From positions 1 to 64,000 of the forward strand of contig WPDH01000483.1 of NCBI GenBank assembly GCA_019137255.1: DNA of 64,000 bases, written 5' to 3'. The translations under genes were made by a program, and so were the position numbers. The notes beneath the pieces were generated by a model. That model had not been told where the DNA came from. It ran no database searches and saw only the letters and a list, made by a program, of their open reading frames with translations. Source of the DNA: Corinectria fuckeliana (Eukaryota > Ascomycota > Sordariomycetes > Hypocreales > Nectriaceae). Positions 11,825 to 24,800 of this stretch are shown in pieces (the stretch's first letter is position 1; each line of letters starts with the position of its first letter).

Positions 11825-12701
11825 TGTCGAGGATAATGGCGTATGCAATTGGCAATCCTTCGGCCGTCGGGATGGAGCAATTGATCTCCAAAAGAAGTGC
11901 CTCGTCGAAAAGCTCCCGTCTAATTTTCGGGAACAGGGAACGATTCGAAACGTCACGTGATTTGTTCCGGTCAGCCAGATTTCCATCCCGGGCATTGGCC
12001 CAGCGCCGATCTGGATTGGCCTGGCACATAGCCTAATTACCGGCGAGGCACTGAAGCAACTGGGCTGTGGCTGTCCAAGAGCCGACGCGCTTGCAGAAAT
12101 ATTCACACTTGCTGTCTAAGCCTGAAAAGGAGAAGCTGGAAAAGAAGAGTTCAAGGACCATACATGCAGATGTGAGGCGAGGCTGAACTCCTCGACTTGA
12201 GCGCGGAACTTGAGGATATCTCAGGGATTACTTAGTTCTATTGTATAGGCTCCAGAGTTATAATGATAAACAAGAAGTCATCGCATAGAAGCCTAGAAGT
12301 GCTATTGACGAAAGAGTCACGACAATGAATATTTTGCTGCTATTGGCCCATGTTTCGTGAATGGGGAGTTATGACTCTGAACCTGGCTTAGCGTTCCGTC
12401 ACTCTCGCTAGAAGCATGTGCATGTGAGGAAAAACCTCACCCCACCTACCACCAAGCTTCACTTACACCAAGAAAAATTGTCGATTTGCGCCGTGGCCCT
12501 CCTCGAAACGTTAACGCGCCCTCGCCGTCAGCCAGCCCTTCCGACTTGTCACTCTCCCGCCCGCTACACTGCGCCCAATCTCTGCACCTCTGTCGTTCGC
12601 AGATCGTTCTCGTGGAATCTGCTGCCCTTGGGGACATCAATGACTCCACGGTAGTAATTGCTAGCTCTAGAGATAGTGAGAGGATCTCTAGGAGCAAAGC
12701 A
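11825..12701. promoter_or_regulatory. Shared upstream region of QCR2 (-) and RPC82 (+)
   Basis: This 877 bp region separates two genes that point away from each other, so both promoters must lie here. I see no protein-coding frame and no clear TATA box. The assignment rests on gene orientation only. Confidence 0.5.
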
Positions 12702-14833
12702 ATGCTCGTTGTGAGTCGAGGATCACGACCGCCATCGCGCGCCGACGACGCTGACAGGCTGCGCCTTTGCAGACAAAACATGCCGCTGAGCTTTTTGCTC
12801 TCCTAGTCAACGATCTCTACGGCGAACTGCCCTCGGTACGACCCCTCCCTCCCGATTACTGCTCTTGATGAAGAGTCTTGACTTGCATGAGATCACGGGG
12901 CTAACTTTGTCGTCGCCAACCAGCGAATTTTGACTGCGTTACTGACCAAGGGTCGCTCGACAATTGCGCAACTAGTCCAATACACGTCACTTACTCCGCG
13001 ACACTTGCGAAATGGCCTCGCCGTTCTAATTCAGCAAAATTTGCTCTACCACCACACGAACCCCGACACCAACGCGACAAATTACGAAGCCAACGCGCAG
13101 GCTTGCTACAGCCTCGTTCGATCGGGAAAGATACTCGAGATCGTCGACAGGCAGCATGGAACGGCAGAGCGTGAGCTGGTCCAGACCCTCATGCTCCTGG
13201 GCCATGCCAGAATCGCCGACCTTGCCCAGGCCTTTGGGTCGCGAGCACCCAAGGCCAACGGGCACACGAATGGCAATCATGCGTCGCGTAACGGGTTAAT
13301 TGGATCCGAAAACCACCTCAACTCTGTCCTATGCCGTCTTCTTCGAGCAGAAATCATCGAGACTGTCCGACCAGAGAGTTTCCGCAACCCAAAGGACGTT
13401 TATCGCGAGATTGAGGGTGACGTTTTGGATACAGGCCCTGCCCAGGTGGCTGCAAAGAACAAGGGGGAGGCTCAGCGCCAAATTATTGAGCGCTTTCGAT
13501 CCTTCCGGGATCAAGGAAAGACGTTAAAACGGCAGCTGGACCAAACTGGAGGCTTTGTCCCTAAAAGACGGAAACTGGCCAACGGCCGAGCTCAAAACGG
13601 ACATGCAGACGAGGAAGATACCCCCCGGCTTAATGTAAGGATCGCTTCCTCTGACAAACTTTTTTGGTACTAACCCACAGCCAGCCCAACGTCATTATCA
13701 GGCTCAACCACGAGAGGTGCCTGGTTGAGTTACGCAATCAACGGTTGGCCAACTATGTGGCGGATATACTTGGTGAAGTGACTGGGGAGATCTATCGAGC
13801 GGTGCTTGATCTCTTAACAACCAATTTCTCGAGATGTCGACCAGACTCGTTGCTCGATGAGGAGACACCTGGTCAGCAGGTCACCGTCACAACTATGGAC
13901 ATTCTTGAACACCTTGACGAATCCATCAACGTCCAGTCAGGGATTGGGAAGGCGTCGAAGGAGAAGATCGACGCTGAGAGCGCTGAGAAATTGAGGGAAA
14001 AGCCCCCGGATGAGGACTATGATTCGGACGATTCGGACCTTGGCCCTCTAGGACGACGGCATGTCGGCACACTCGACCTTGATGACGATGAGGACAATGA
14101 TGATAACATATTTGGCGACGATGGCGAACAAGCGCCAGGCGCAACCAACGGCGACCGCGCGACCAAGGTCAAGTTTGAAAGCTCTGCGGCTCCTAAGGAA
14201 AGCCGCCTCAGCCAGATGCGTCAACACCTTCTGCTCCTTGCCGAAAGTAGACACCAATTCATCCGCCACTGTGGGACAATGGGGCGTGGTCAGTGGACGG
14301 TCGACTTTACCCTTCTCATGGATAGGCTGCGAGAGACCGAATTGGATGCCATGATTGAACAATCCCATGGTCGACATGGCTTGAGACTCACCCGAATCCT
14401 ACGCGAGAAGGGCAAACTCGATGAGAAGATGCTGCCTTCGGCTGCGCTCATGAAAAAAGGCGACGTCCAAGGAAAGATGCTTGCGATGCAGATGGCGGGC
14501 TTGGTAGACGTACAAGAAGTTCCCAGGGACAACATGCGATTAGCGAACCGAACGCTTTTCTTCTGGTTTTTCGACAAGGAACGCACTCAAGCGCAGGCCT
14601 TGGACGATATTTACAAAGCTATGCTTCGATGCCTGCAAACTCTCCAAGTCGAACGACACAGAGAGCGGAACATCCTATCATTCGTGGAGAGGAAGGACGT
14701 GCAGGGCAAGGAAGAAGAAGTAATGACAGCGGAGCATTACAACAAGTACAACCTGCATCTGGAAGCGCAGAACAAACTGCTCGGTCAGGTCATGAAGCTA
14801 GACGAAATGGTTGCTGTGCTCAGGGACTACTGA
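12702..14833 (+). CDS. RPC82: RNA polymerase III subunit C3 (Rpc82)
   Basis: Four exons (12702-12710, 12773-12835, 12924-13634, 13685-14833) give 643 residues. The first coding exon is only 9 nt (Met-Leu-Val). The second supplies KHAAELFALLVNDLYGELPS, and the third joins as RILTALLTKGRSTIAQLVQ, the winged-helix start typical of Rpc82/RPC3. Further winged-helix segments follow, with an acidic linker (LDDDEDNDDN, about 430), then LLLLAESRHQFIRHCG and a C-terminal coiled stretch ending AVLRDY. The last acceptor must be the CCAG at 13681-13684; the CAG four bases earlier would break the frame. The subunit belongs to the Rpc82-Rpc34-Rpc31 subcomplex that opens Pol III promoters in the nucleus. The length suits the family. 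Confidence 0.93.
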
Positions 14834-15209
14834 CGGGGTTTTGGGGAATAGCACATAGCTGGGAAGAAGGATAGGGAGACTCCATTTGCTTATGTACTAG
14901 TTTCTAGCCTAGAATGGTCCGCTTTGGAGCATACTCCTCATAATCATCAATGCTGTCACTGTCATCGTTACCACAGTCAACATATCCTAGCGTCAGAAGC
15001 CGGATGGGTATTCAGGCTTACATATGCTACGGTGTGTGTAGGATACTGAACTGAGAGGTCATGCTGGCCAAGAGGTTTCGTGCACTGCTGTCTTGAATGG
15101 TCGCCAGTGGTATGGTTGGGTTCTCGGCATTGCTGCACCTGAGCTGATGCATCATTTGATGGTTCAAGCTCGTGTCTATTTGTGGGTTTAGTCAGAATCG
15201 TGCCAGTCA
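14834..15209. other. Spacer downstream of RPC82
   Basis: No coding frame is visible. This holds the 3' untranslated region of RPC82 and leads into the diverged repeat copy that begins near 15210. Confidence 0.5.
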
Positions 15210-15475
15210 GGCTATATATAACATGCCTATGTCGACTTTCACTCTTCTCTTCTCTTCTTAGACATATCCTAGTATTGCCATCAATAATGGAAGAGCAGTA
15301 AGGGCACTAGGGCATCGGGGCGTTAAAAGCGTTGGGGAGTTGCAGCGTCAGGGCATTAACTAGGACATCGGGGCATTGGGGCATTGGGGCATTGGGGCAT
15401 TAGGACCGTGTTAAAACGAATGATAGGGCAAGAAGTGCGGGCTTACAGCACGAATAGCACGAATTTTTAAATAAC
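15210..15475 (+). repeat. Diverged dispersed repeat, copy 1
   Basis: Blocks here recur in the same order and orientation at about 29090-29325: CAGGCTATATATAACATGCCTAT against CAGGCTGTATATCACATGCCTAT (partial), TAATGG-AGAGCAGT, a stretch rich in GGGCAT, and GCAAGAAGTGCGGGCTTACA against GCAAGAAGTCCGGGCTTACA. Substitutions and small indels separate the copies. No coding frame or terminal repeat is visible. It may be a relic of a transposon or MITE. Confidence 0.6.
15371..15403. repeat. GGGCATT tandem minisatellite
   Basis: Four to five head-to-tail copies of GGGCATTG lie inside dispersed repeat copy 1. The second copy has scattered GGGCATC and GGGCATTGGG units at the same place, so the array probably expanded in copy 1. 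Confidence 0.85.
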
Positions 15476-16257
15476 GCATCTTGGTCATAAAGTATCTAAT
15501 AGGCTGGGTCTCATTATGATGTCTTAGAACGAGAATTTCCGCCTGCAGAAAACATCTTCGCGAGGTTCACCGCTCCTGTTCCCCGTCACATTGAACTTCA
15601 ACAAAAATTTTGATTTGAGAATGGTGATTCCCACTGTAATCACGCGTGATCACGGAATAAAGGCCAGCTCACATTATCAAAGCCTTTGTCAAAGTGTTTT
15701 CCCCATTTTCAGCGGCAATTCTGCAGGGTAGGATGGCAAGATGGCTTACAGATTAGATGGGACGAGGTCGCCTCCACATTATAAAGCCGCTTGGCCAAAT
15801 GGATGGAACTGCGCATGCCCGGAGTAGTATCTAGTACTAGTACTAGCGCACTGCTTCGGAGCTATAGGGAGAAGTAAGTATGTCCACATCTGCAGTACAT
15901 CTGTGAAGCCTCGAACAGAGCGCTAAGAAACTAGTCCCTTGCTTCCAGGTCCCGGCCCAGAGGGGATGCGGATCCAACCGCCTGTTGGTCGAGGCGTCGA
16001 GGCACAAAGTAGTACTTGGCACCAGTGCTACGACTACTACTAGTACTAGGTACCTAGGTAGTAAGCTCAGTGCTCAATACTCAAGTTTTCAAGGGTGGGA
16101 CGCCGCGGGCGCACACGCTTCCGACGTCGGTAGGAGTGAGAGAGCATTTTGGAAAAATTTCCAGATTGGCCGGCTTGCGACATCACTTTGCGACAACATC
16201 TTTTTGCACTGTCCGACCTTTCAATCTCCCCTCCCAATTACCCCTCCGCCGCCCATA
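15476..16257. other. Upstream region of the GTP/GDP carrier gene
   Basis: This 780 bp spacer has no coding frame I trust. It contains (TAG)/(TACTAG) runs at 15828-15845 and 16030-16050, an exact TACCTAGGTA palindrome at 16051-16060, and a pyrimidine-rich stretch just before the ATG at 16258, as is common in fungal leaders. Confidence 0.5.
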
Positions 16258-17699
16258 ATGTCTCCTCCAGCTTCTTCCGGACCCCATAAGGAATCCAACT
16301 TGGCTCGACTCCTCGGCTCAGGTACGTCTTCTGCCACTGCCACTGCCACTGCCGCTACTCACCCTCGTCGCTCGTCCTCCCGCTTGTCTCACGGCAACTG
16401 CCCGTGTCGCTGCACCTGGGAACCGAGACTCTACCAAATACTGACCGACTTACAGGCTCTGCTGGTATCGCCGAGCTGGCCATCTTCCACCCCGTACGAC
16501 ACTCCCCTCGTTTCCCCTCGAGTCCTCGACGACTCTTGACGCCGCCTGGCACGCCTGCTAACTTTACCTTCAAGGTCGACACCATTGCCAAGCGATTGAT
16601 GAGTAACCAGTCTCGTGTAGGGAGCTCCCCAACGCCCTCATTGACTCCCAGCGAGTTCATCCATTGACTCTGCGTGTTTTCAGATCAGCAATGCCAGCCA
16701 ATTGAACCAGGTCATCTTCAAGGACAAGGCCGCCGTCTCTCCCGGACGAAAGTTCGTCTCCTTGTTCCCTGGTCTGGGCTACGCTGCAGGCTACAAGGTT
16801 CTCCAGCGAATCTACAAGTACGGTGGTCAGCCCGTCGCCCGAGACTACCTGGACAAGCACTATGGCCGAGATTTCGAGTCCGCCTTCGGCAAGAAGACCG
16901 GCAAGGCCATTATGCACTCCACCGCTGGCAGGTAACTAGCACCCGGATAACTCCAAGAACGGACAGGGCTGTGGCGCTGACAGACACAGTCTAATTGGTA
17001 TCGGCGAGATTGTCCTTCTCCCTCTCGATGTCCTGAAGATCAAGCGACAGACTAACCCTGAGGCCTTCCGTGGCCGTGGTGTCTTGGCGATCGTCAAAGA
17101 CGAGGGTTTTGGCCTGTACCGTGGGTGGGGATGGACTGCTGCCCGTAACGCTCCTGGTTCCTTTGCTGTATGTGGTGCCCCTGCTCTCTACCCGCGACTT
17201 GAAAGGCTAACCTGTCGATGATAGTTGTTTGGTGGTTCTGCTTTCGCCAAGGAGTACCTGTTTCACCTAGAGGACTACAACAAGGCCAGCTGGTTCCAGA
17301 ACTTTGTTGCCTCGATTGCCGGTGCCTCTGCCTCCCTCGTCGTCTCTGCTCCCCTCGATGTCATCAAGACCCGAATCCAAAACCGCAACTTCGACAACCC
17401 CGAGGGTGGCTTCCGAATCCTGACCAACATGGCCAAGAACGAGGGCTTTGGAAGTTTCTTCAAGGGACTGGTCCCCAAGGTACGTAGAAATGGCGATCCA
17501 TCTTTCACCCCGCCACCTCTCCCTGTTTCGTTTGGCTGTTTCTCTGTCCCTCTGTTTTCCACTCGTCTCCACCCCCACCTACGACTTGACGCTAATCGAC
17601 TTTGTGCCGCAGCTGCTCATGACTGGTCCTAAGCTGGTCTTCTCGTTCTGGCTCGCCCAGACCTTGATTCCCGCCTTTGACATTGCTTTCCGGAAGTAG
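16258..17699 (+). CDS. GGC1: Mitochondrial GTP/GDP carrier Ggc1
   Basis: Seven exons (16258-16321, 16456-16493, 16575-16616, 16684-16931, 16990-17167, 17225-17479, 17613-17699) encode 303 residues of a six-helix mitochondrial carrier. Three family signatures are readable: the first as FHPVDTIAKRLM, the second as LLPLDVLKIKRQ, the third as SAPLDVIKTRIQ (PxD/ExxK/R). LFPGLGYAAGYKVLQRIYKY, GWGWTAARNAPGSFA and TGPKLVFSFWLAQ closely resemble yeast Ggc1 (Yhm1). The protein exchanges GTP for GDP across the inner membrane and affects mitochondrial iron balance. Its length matches the family (about 300). The first intron holds a (CTGCCA)n run. Confidence 0.95.
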
Positions 17700-18862
17700 A
17701 GTCTTGACGGTTATGACATTGGGGATGTGGGATTAAAAGAAAACCATAGAGGGCTATTGGGAGACCCGGGGATTGGAAGTATAGACATGCAAGACATCTC
17801 ATTGTGACGATATAACTGCTGGCTTGGGGAGCAGCGCGGCTGATGAGAGAACTCAACTCTGTAATTTAAGCGATTTGATTTGGCGTCCCCTTTGTGCCCT
17901 TCATGCTTTGCCTCTTTGATACCTGGAAGATGAGCATTCCCGTTCGACATCAGAACAGCGCTGTTTTGCCTTCGTTAACTATGCCAGCAAACCTCCCCCC
18001 CCCTATGAGAAATCGAAGAGTATATGCACAACCTTTTATTGCTACCTCCTGATAATATGCTGCCCATTCTCTTCCACTATTACGCTGAACACTCATGCCC
18101 TAATCATATCGAGAAGCGCTTCGGCCGGCGCTAGGCAGACTGCATTGCCGATACGTACCTCTCCGACATGGTCAAAGCACTGTCAACGTCGCCAACCGAT
18201 GTGGCTGCCCTGTCGCCTATCAGGAGAAGTTTCGCGCCAAACAGAAGCTGTGGATCACGAAAGAGAACTAGGCTGTTGTGTATCATCGGCCCTCGGGATG
18301 GCTGGAGTAGAGGGCCTCGGAGACGGAGGGCTAGCGTCTAGCTCCTTCATTGTCTTGTAGTATCGACAAGCCTAGTGCGCGACAGAGTCCATTGGTTCGG
18401 CGCAAACTCCACTATGTAAATGCGCAAGCACTTGATAGCAGAGAACTGCCAAGAACCAGACACAATAACGAGATAGAGAGAGGCGCGACTCAAATTCAGT
18501 CCTGGAGCGTTAAAATCTTGGTGCTGTGAGCTTCAACTCCGAAAAGAAAGGCCGATGTCTTGGGCAACCGTGATTACGCTGTGTCTCAGACCGCAACGAA
18601 TCGTTATGCTACACGACTTGTCATGGCATGCTGGTGGTCGGGTGACGTCGCGGCCCGCGCTAATGGTCGGCCGGACAACCATCTTAGTAGGTGCCTGACA
18701 AAAAACATTGGACAGACCCACCAAGCCTTGCCCTGGTCCTCCTGTGTTTTTCTGTCACCCGCTTCTTCGACATTAACAACTATCGAGTCTAGGACGGACC
18801 GAGCAATCCTCGACTCCATTCCATTCTCAACACCGCACAACCTCCCCTCCCCCACCACCAAA
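17700..18862. other. Gene-free spacer
   Basis: This 1.16 kb stretch holds the 3' end of the carrier transcript and the promoter of the large repeat protein. I see no coding frame, repeat or RNA gene. The last 60 bases before the ATG are pyrimidine- and adenine-rich. Confidence 0.5.
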
Positions 18863-21800
18863 ATGCAGTCCTTGGAGCCAGACAGCTTTCGAGAAGCTCG
18901 AGATGGTGAGCTGAGACATCAACAATCTGTCTCTTCCGAGGCCAGCAGCTTCAACGCGCTCGTGCCAATGTAATTCATTTTCCCACCCCCAACATTGTTG
19001 CGCCGTCTAACTCGAAGCACCAGGTGGGATAGCTCAGATCCTTCAAGACGTCCGCCTCCCCTACCAATAAACCCACAGTCGCCTAAGGGCTTCACGTCGC
19101 GAGTTGGGACTTCAAGCGCCATCCAAACGGCGCATGCCGCGCTGAACGACCGGGCAAGAGAGGCGATGTTGCCGTCCCTCATGAAGGGTGGCTCGCACCG
19201 TCGTATGCAGTCTCTGCAGCCCGCATCGGTCCGAGATCTCAGTCTGATGATCGAAGGGACCAGCCCCATGACGTCGCCTACCAAATCTCCCGACAAATAT
19301 TTCCGTCCCGAGACGCCCGTCCGACAAAGGGATGAAAGTCGACAGAGCGACAGAGAATCATCCACAGGCACGCCAACTCCAGGGCCGAGCCTTACTCCTA
19401 TTGTGCGACCAACTGTTCGGCGACCACCTCCTCAGAGCATCTTGGGCGAGAACACCCCCCCACAATCATCAACAATGCTTGCCCTGCAGAACATGGGCTC
19501 GCAGCAGACCCCGACGCCCAGGGAGCTTGAAGCGCCCTTATCCAACATCACCAACGGTTCCTCGGCTATGATCAAGCATCCTCAATCGCTGGATCTTCTG
19601 TCGAACCAAATTCTCAGCCTCACAAACATTGCGACATCACTACAGAAGGAGATGAACCAACTCAGTCGGAGAAGCAGAGACAACGCCACAGATCTCTTGA
19701 GCCTCAAGGAGGCCACCAACACGAGAGACGAAGACATCAGAAAGAGCCTGAGGGAGCTCATTACCACCGGCAACGATGGTAGTGGTCCCAACCACAGGCT
19801 CTCCGCAAGGGACCCGTTCGGCGGATACTTCCTCGACAACAAGCCACACAACATATCCCCCAACAACATAAGATCCGCTTTTCAACTGCCTAGAATTCCT
19901 TCGCCCAAGAGTTTCTCTGATTCGATTGAACGGGGTTCCATGAGCACCCCTTCTCTGGCCGGTTCTGAAGCTCCCGCTTCGGTCGCTTTGCTGGAGAAGA
20001 TCATCCGGGACATGGGCACCAAGGAGGGTCAGGACTCTCTGCTCAGTCGCTTGATTGAGGTCTCCAACAAGCTCTCTGGGATGGCCACTGCAATCAAGGT
20101 TGACGAGCTCGTTGAAGAAGTCAGAGCCCAGAGCGAGAGCGCAGTTGTGTTGAATGCAGGTGTGAACAGACCTCGAAACATTAGCTTTGACGACTCCTCC
20201 AGCCAAATGAACACCCCTCAACGTCCCAGGAGCGGCCCCGTGCTGCAAAGAGTCGAGCACCTGATGAAGACCGAGAGTCGAAGAAGTTCCGATCCCGCCG
20301 CTAGCCAAGGTGTTAGTCTCCTCAACGAAGACCTCATTAACATTATCCGCTCCGTCAAGGACAGCGTTGCCCAAGGAGGTGGACTTACTGCCGAGGTCAA
20401 GGCCCTTGTCCGAGAGCTCCGCGGTGAGGTTCTTGGCATGGGTCGGGAAATTGGCAGAAGACTTGAGCAGGCGGCTTCTCGCCGGCCGACCGACGATCAT
20501 GACAGCCCGAGCAAGGACGAGGTAGCTCGTGTCATTGACGAGGGCCTCGAGCAGATGAAGGATCAGCTCAACCATGTCCTCCGTGAACATAGACGCGTGT
20601 CTGGCGCCTCAACCAATACCCAGAAGACCGCCGTCGACTACCAGGAGATCTACAACGCCATGCGGGCAGCGCTCAGAGACAGCGAAGCCACGCGCGGCGA
20701 TGTGCCTGATTTCAACAGAGACGATGTTATCGAGGCTGTCAAGGATGCTTGGGAGAACTACAAGCCCGAGATTGAGGTCCAACAGCTTGGCCTGGAGCGA
20801 GACGAGGTTCTTGCCTGTCTCAAGGAAGGTCTTCAGGAGTACGCACCTCGCGACGACCGGCCCCCATCCGCAACAAGAGACGAGGTGTTCACGGCCGTCG
20901 TTGAGGGCCTAAGGCACTTCGTTCCCCCTCAAGTCGAAACTCCTGCCTCTCTGTCGAGAGACGAGATCATTGAAGCGGTCCGAGATTGTCTGGAGGAGTT
21001 TGAGTTCCCAGTGGCTCAATCTGCCGTTGGGAGCATGGAAATGACTCACGATGATGTGGTTGATGCTGTTAGAGAGGGTCTCCACGATCTTGACATTTCC
21101 TCCAGCCGGGCCTTGGTTCCTGCGTCCTCCAACAACGACGAGGTCGCTGATCGTCTGCATGAGATCACAGAATTCCTTCGCCGCGAGTTCAAGTCCGTCT
21201 CCGAAGAGGCCAAGGAGAACGTTGCAGCCAACGGCCGTGACACTGAGCAGGTTCTCGACGCCACGAAGGATGGCCTTGAGGGTCTTCGCGTTGCTATCGA
21301 GGGCTACGTGGACCGTGCCACTGGTGTGGCTAGCCAGGAGGAGTTCATGGACGGCCTCCTGAAGTCCCTGGAGGACTTCAAAGACGACATTGCTGGCATG
21401 GTGAACCAGTCGAGCGAGGAGGCCCAGCAACAGCTCCAGGCAGAGCTCGAGGGCCTGCGCGAAGTAGTCAACTCGTCCATGGTACCTGCTCCCCCCCCGC
21501 CTCAATCCAACAACCACGACGTCCTCGAGGCTCTCAACACTGGGTTCAACAACCTGCGCCAGGAGATTCTTCGACCGCGAGCTGAGACCAGCGAGATCTT
21601 GGACGCACTCAACGATGGTCTCAACGATCTCCGTGTTGGAATGGACAGAGTCACCAACAAGCCTGTGGACTTGACGGCCAACGACGAAATCCTCGACGCT
21701 CTCAAGGTTGGCCTGGACTCTGTTCGGTCAGATATCGAGTCTATCCGCGACAACAACGATAAGGCTGTGGCGACATTGGATGCGCCTGCTGATAGCGCCA

Positions 21801-24800
21801 ACGACGAGCTTCTTGACACCCTTAAGTCTGGACTCGACACCATTCGCTCTGATATCGAAACTCTTCGGGACAGCAACGATAAGGCTGTGGCGACATTGGA
21901 TGCGCCTGTTGATAACACCAGCGACGAGCTTCTCGATACTCTTAGGTCCGGACTCGACACCATTCGCTCCGACATTGAGACCCTTCGGGACAACGCCGCA
22001 GACAAAGCCGTTGCGACAGTTGATCCCATTGACAACACTAATGAAATTCTTGATGCCTTGAAGAACGGTCTTGATGCTGTCCGATCAGACATTGAAGCTC
22101 TTCGAGAGACTACCGCTGAGAAGGCCGCTTCTACAGTAGACCCTACAGACGACGCTGCCGAGATCCTTGATGCTCTGAAGGATGGCCTCGATGCTGTTCG
22201 CTCGGACATTGAAGCTCTTCGAGAGAGCACTACTGAGAAGGCCGTTGTAGCGGTTGGTCCCGCAGACAACACCAACGAGATCATTGATGTCGTGAAGGAC
22301 GGTCTCGACACTGTTCGATCGGAAATTGAAGCGCTCCGGGAGAGCAACAATGAGAAATCAGCCGCCCCATCTCTTGATGATGTAGGCAATGATGAGATTC
22401 TGGATGCCCTCAAGACTGGTCTAGAGTCTGTTCGTTCCGATATTGAGGCACTTCGGGATATCAACAACGAGCGAGCGGTTGCTGCCGTGGATGTTCACTC
22501 CGAAGCCCCCGAAAGCTCCGATGACAAGATTCTGGAAGCTCTCAAGTTGGGACTTGAATCCGTCCGGTCTGATATTGAGACTCTGCGAGACAGCAACAAC
22601 GAACGGGCACTTGCCGCGGTTTCAACTGAATCGGATCCTGACCAGTCTGTGGTTCCAACTGACATGCTGAAGCAAGACGACATCAAGAACCTTGAACTCA
22701 TGATTGCTGAGCTCCGCGTCAAGGTCGAGGCCATGGAGCCTGAGACCTCGACCGAGAACATCCAGAAAGACGATCTCGGCCGCATGGAGGAGATGATTCG
22801 TAACGTTCAGGATGCCGTTGACGAACTCAGCTCTCGAGAGCCTGTCACCGCTACACGTGCGGTTGGAAAGGACGAATCAGAAGTCGTCAACGGCGAAGAT
22901 GCTGCCTCCAAGGACGACGTTCAGGCTATTGAGACGATTCTGCGAAACACCAAAGCACGCCTAGATGAGCTCATGGATAGTGACCAAGCTGTCCGCAAGG
23001 ACCATGTTGATGCCATCGAGGAGCTCCTGCTCGAGACTCGCGAGTCCATGGGATCTCTCTCCACTCAGGTTGATGCTGTCGCTCGCAAGGAGGAGCTGTC
23101 GAGTTTGGAATCTCTCATCATCCAAGTCACTGCTGGGATTGACGAGATTAAGGAACGCGCGGACAAGGAGAACGAAAACCCCGAGAAGGTCACCAAGACT
23201 GACATCGAAGCTGTCGAGGCTGTTGTCCTCGAAATCAAGACTGTCCTGGATGGCGAAATCAAGACCGCCCTGGATGGTATTAGTAGCACCGACTTTGCCA
23301 CATTTGCCAGCAAGGAGGATATCGCGAGCCTGGAGACCATCGTCAAGGAGTTCCAAGAAAAGCTCGATACCACAGTTGACTCTACTACCAAGGCTGTTGC
23401 TGTCCGAGACGAGGAGATGACTGGCGTCGGCGAGCGTGTCACCGAAGTTCGGAGCTTCCTCGAAGAATTCCAGGAGACGATCAAGTCCAAGCTCGAGGAG
23501 GGCTCCACTGGCGTCGAATCTCTTAGCAAGCTTCTCGAGACTATGGGCGAGAAGATGGACAAGAACGATAACGTTGGGCAGGACCTCAAGGAGATGTTTG
23601 AAACGATGAAGACGGAGTTTGAGGACTCCAAGGCCGTCGTTTCTGGTGTCAAGGTTGAATCCAACGAGAAGCTTGAGGAGGCGACGACTAGCCTCGGCTC
23701 CAAGATTGACGACAAGATCAGCGAGCTTGTTGGCAAGTACGACGACCTCCAGACCATGCTTGACGAGAAGAGCAAGGTCAGCGAAGCTCGAGATGTCGCC
23801 ACCGAGGAGGCTGTCGTGGGAACCAAGGCCGTCGCTGACGAGCTGAAGCTTCTCATCGACACCCTTGGATCTACGGTCACCGACTCCCTGGAGAAGATGG
23901 AGGAGGCCTCAAAGACTGTCTTTACTTCAGTGGAGGACCTTGTTCTCAAGAACGAGGAGAACCACACCGAGGGCAAGACTGAGCACCAGCAAACCCGCGA
24001 TCAAGTTACTCAAGCTCTGTCTGCCGTTGAGCTTCTGAAAGGGGACGTTGGCGATTACCAGCCTAAGATTCTTGAGGCCGTCAAGGACATTCTCCTCCTT
24101 GTTGGAGAGCATTTCGAGCACTCTAGGTCCTCAGCCACCGAGATTCAGGATAGGATAGTGGAGGTCCAACCTTCGGAGGAAATGAAGCAGCTGCTCCCGC
24201 CGGACAAGTACGATAACACCGAAGTTCACGAGAAGCTCAACAAGCTGGTGGAACAAAAGTACGACGATGCCGAAGTTCGCCAGCAGCTTGCTCTGATCAT
24301 GGACCAGAAGTACGACGACGCTGAGGTCCGTGAGCGACTGGACCAAGTCATTGAGCAACAGAAGTGCGGTGAATTGGACGTCCGTGAGAAGCTCGAGCAG
24401 CTCATTGAGCAAAAGTACGATGACGCTGAAGTCCGAGAGAAACTTGATGTCATTGTCTCGCAAAAGTACGATGACACGGATATTCGTGACAAGCTCGACC
24501 TCATTGTTGCACAAAAGTACGATGACACAGATGTTCGCGACAAGCTTGACCTTATCGTCGCGCAGAAATACGACGACGCGGATGTTCGGGACAAGCTTGA
24601 CCTCATCGTTGCGCAAAAGTACGATGATACGGACGTTCGTGAGAGGCTTGACGTGATTGTGGCTCAGAAGTACGACGATGCCATCGTGCACGAGAAGCTC
24701 GACAAGCTTGCTGACCACAACACCACGGCCGATCAGGCATTCTCGCGTCTTGACACCCTCGACAAAGTCCACGCTTCCGTGGTCAAGACGGCAGCCGACA

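Noticed and set aside
24206..24718. Regular 51-bp repeats that could suggest a CRISPR-like array
   Set aside because: The repeats are contiguous, in frame, and encode a helical protein unit; there are no unique spacers, and the genome is eukaryotic.
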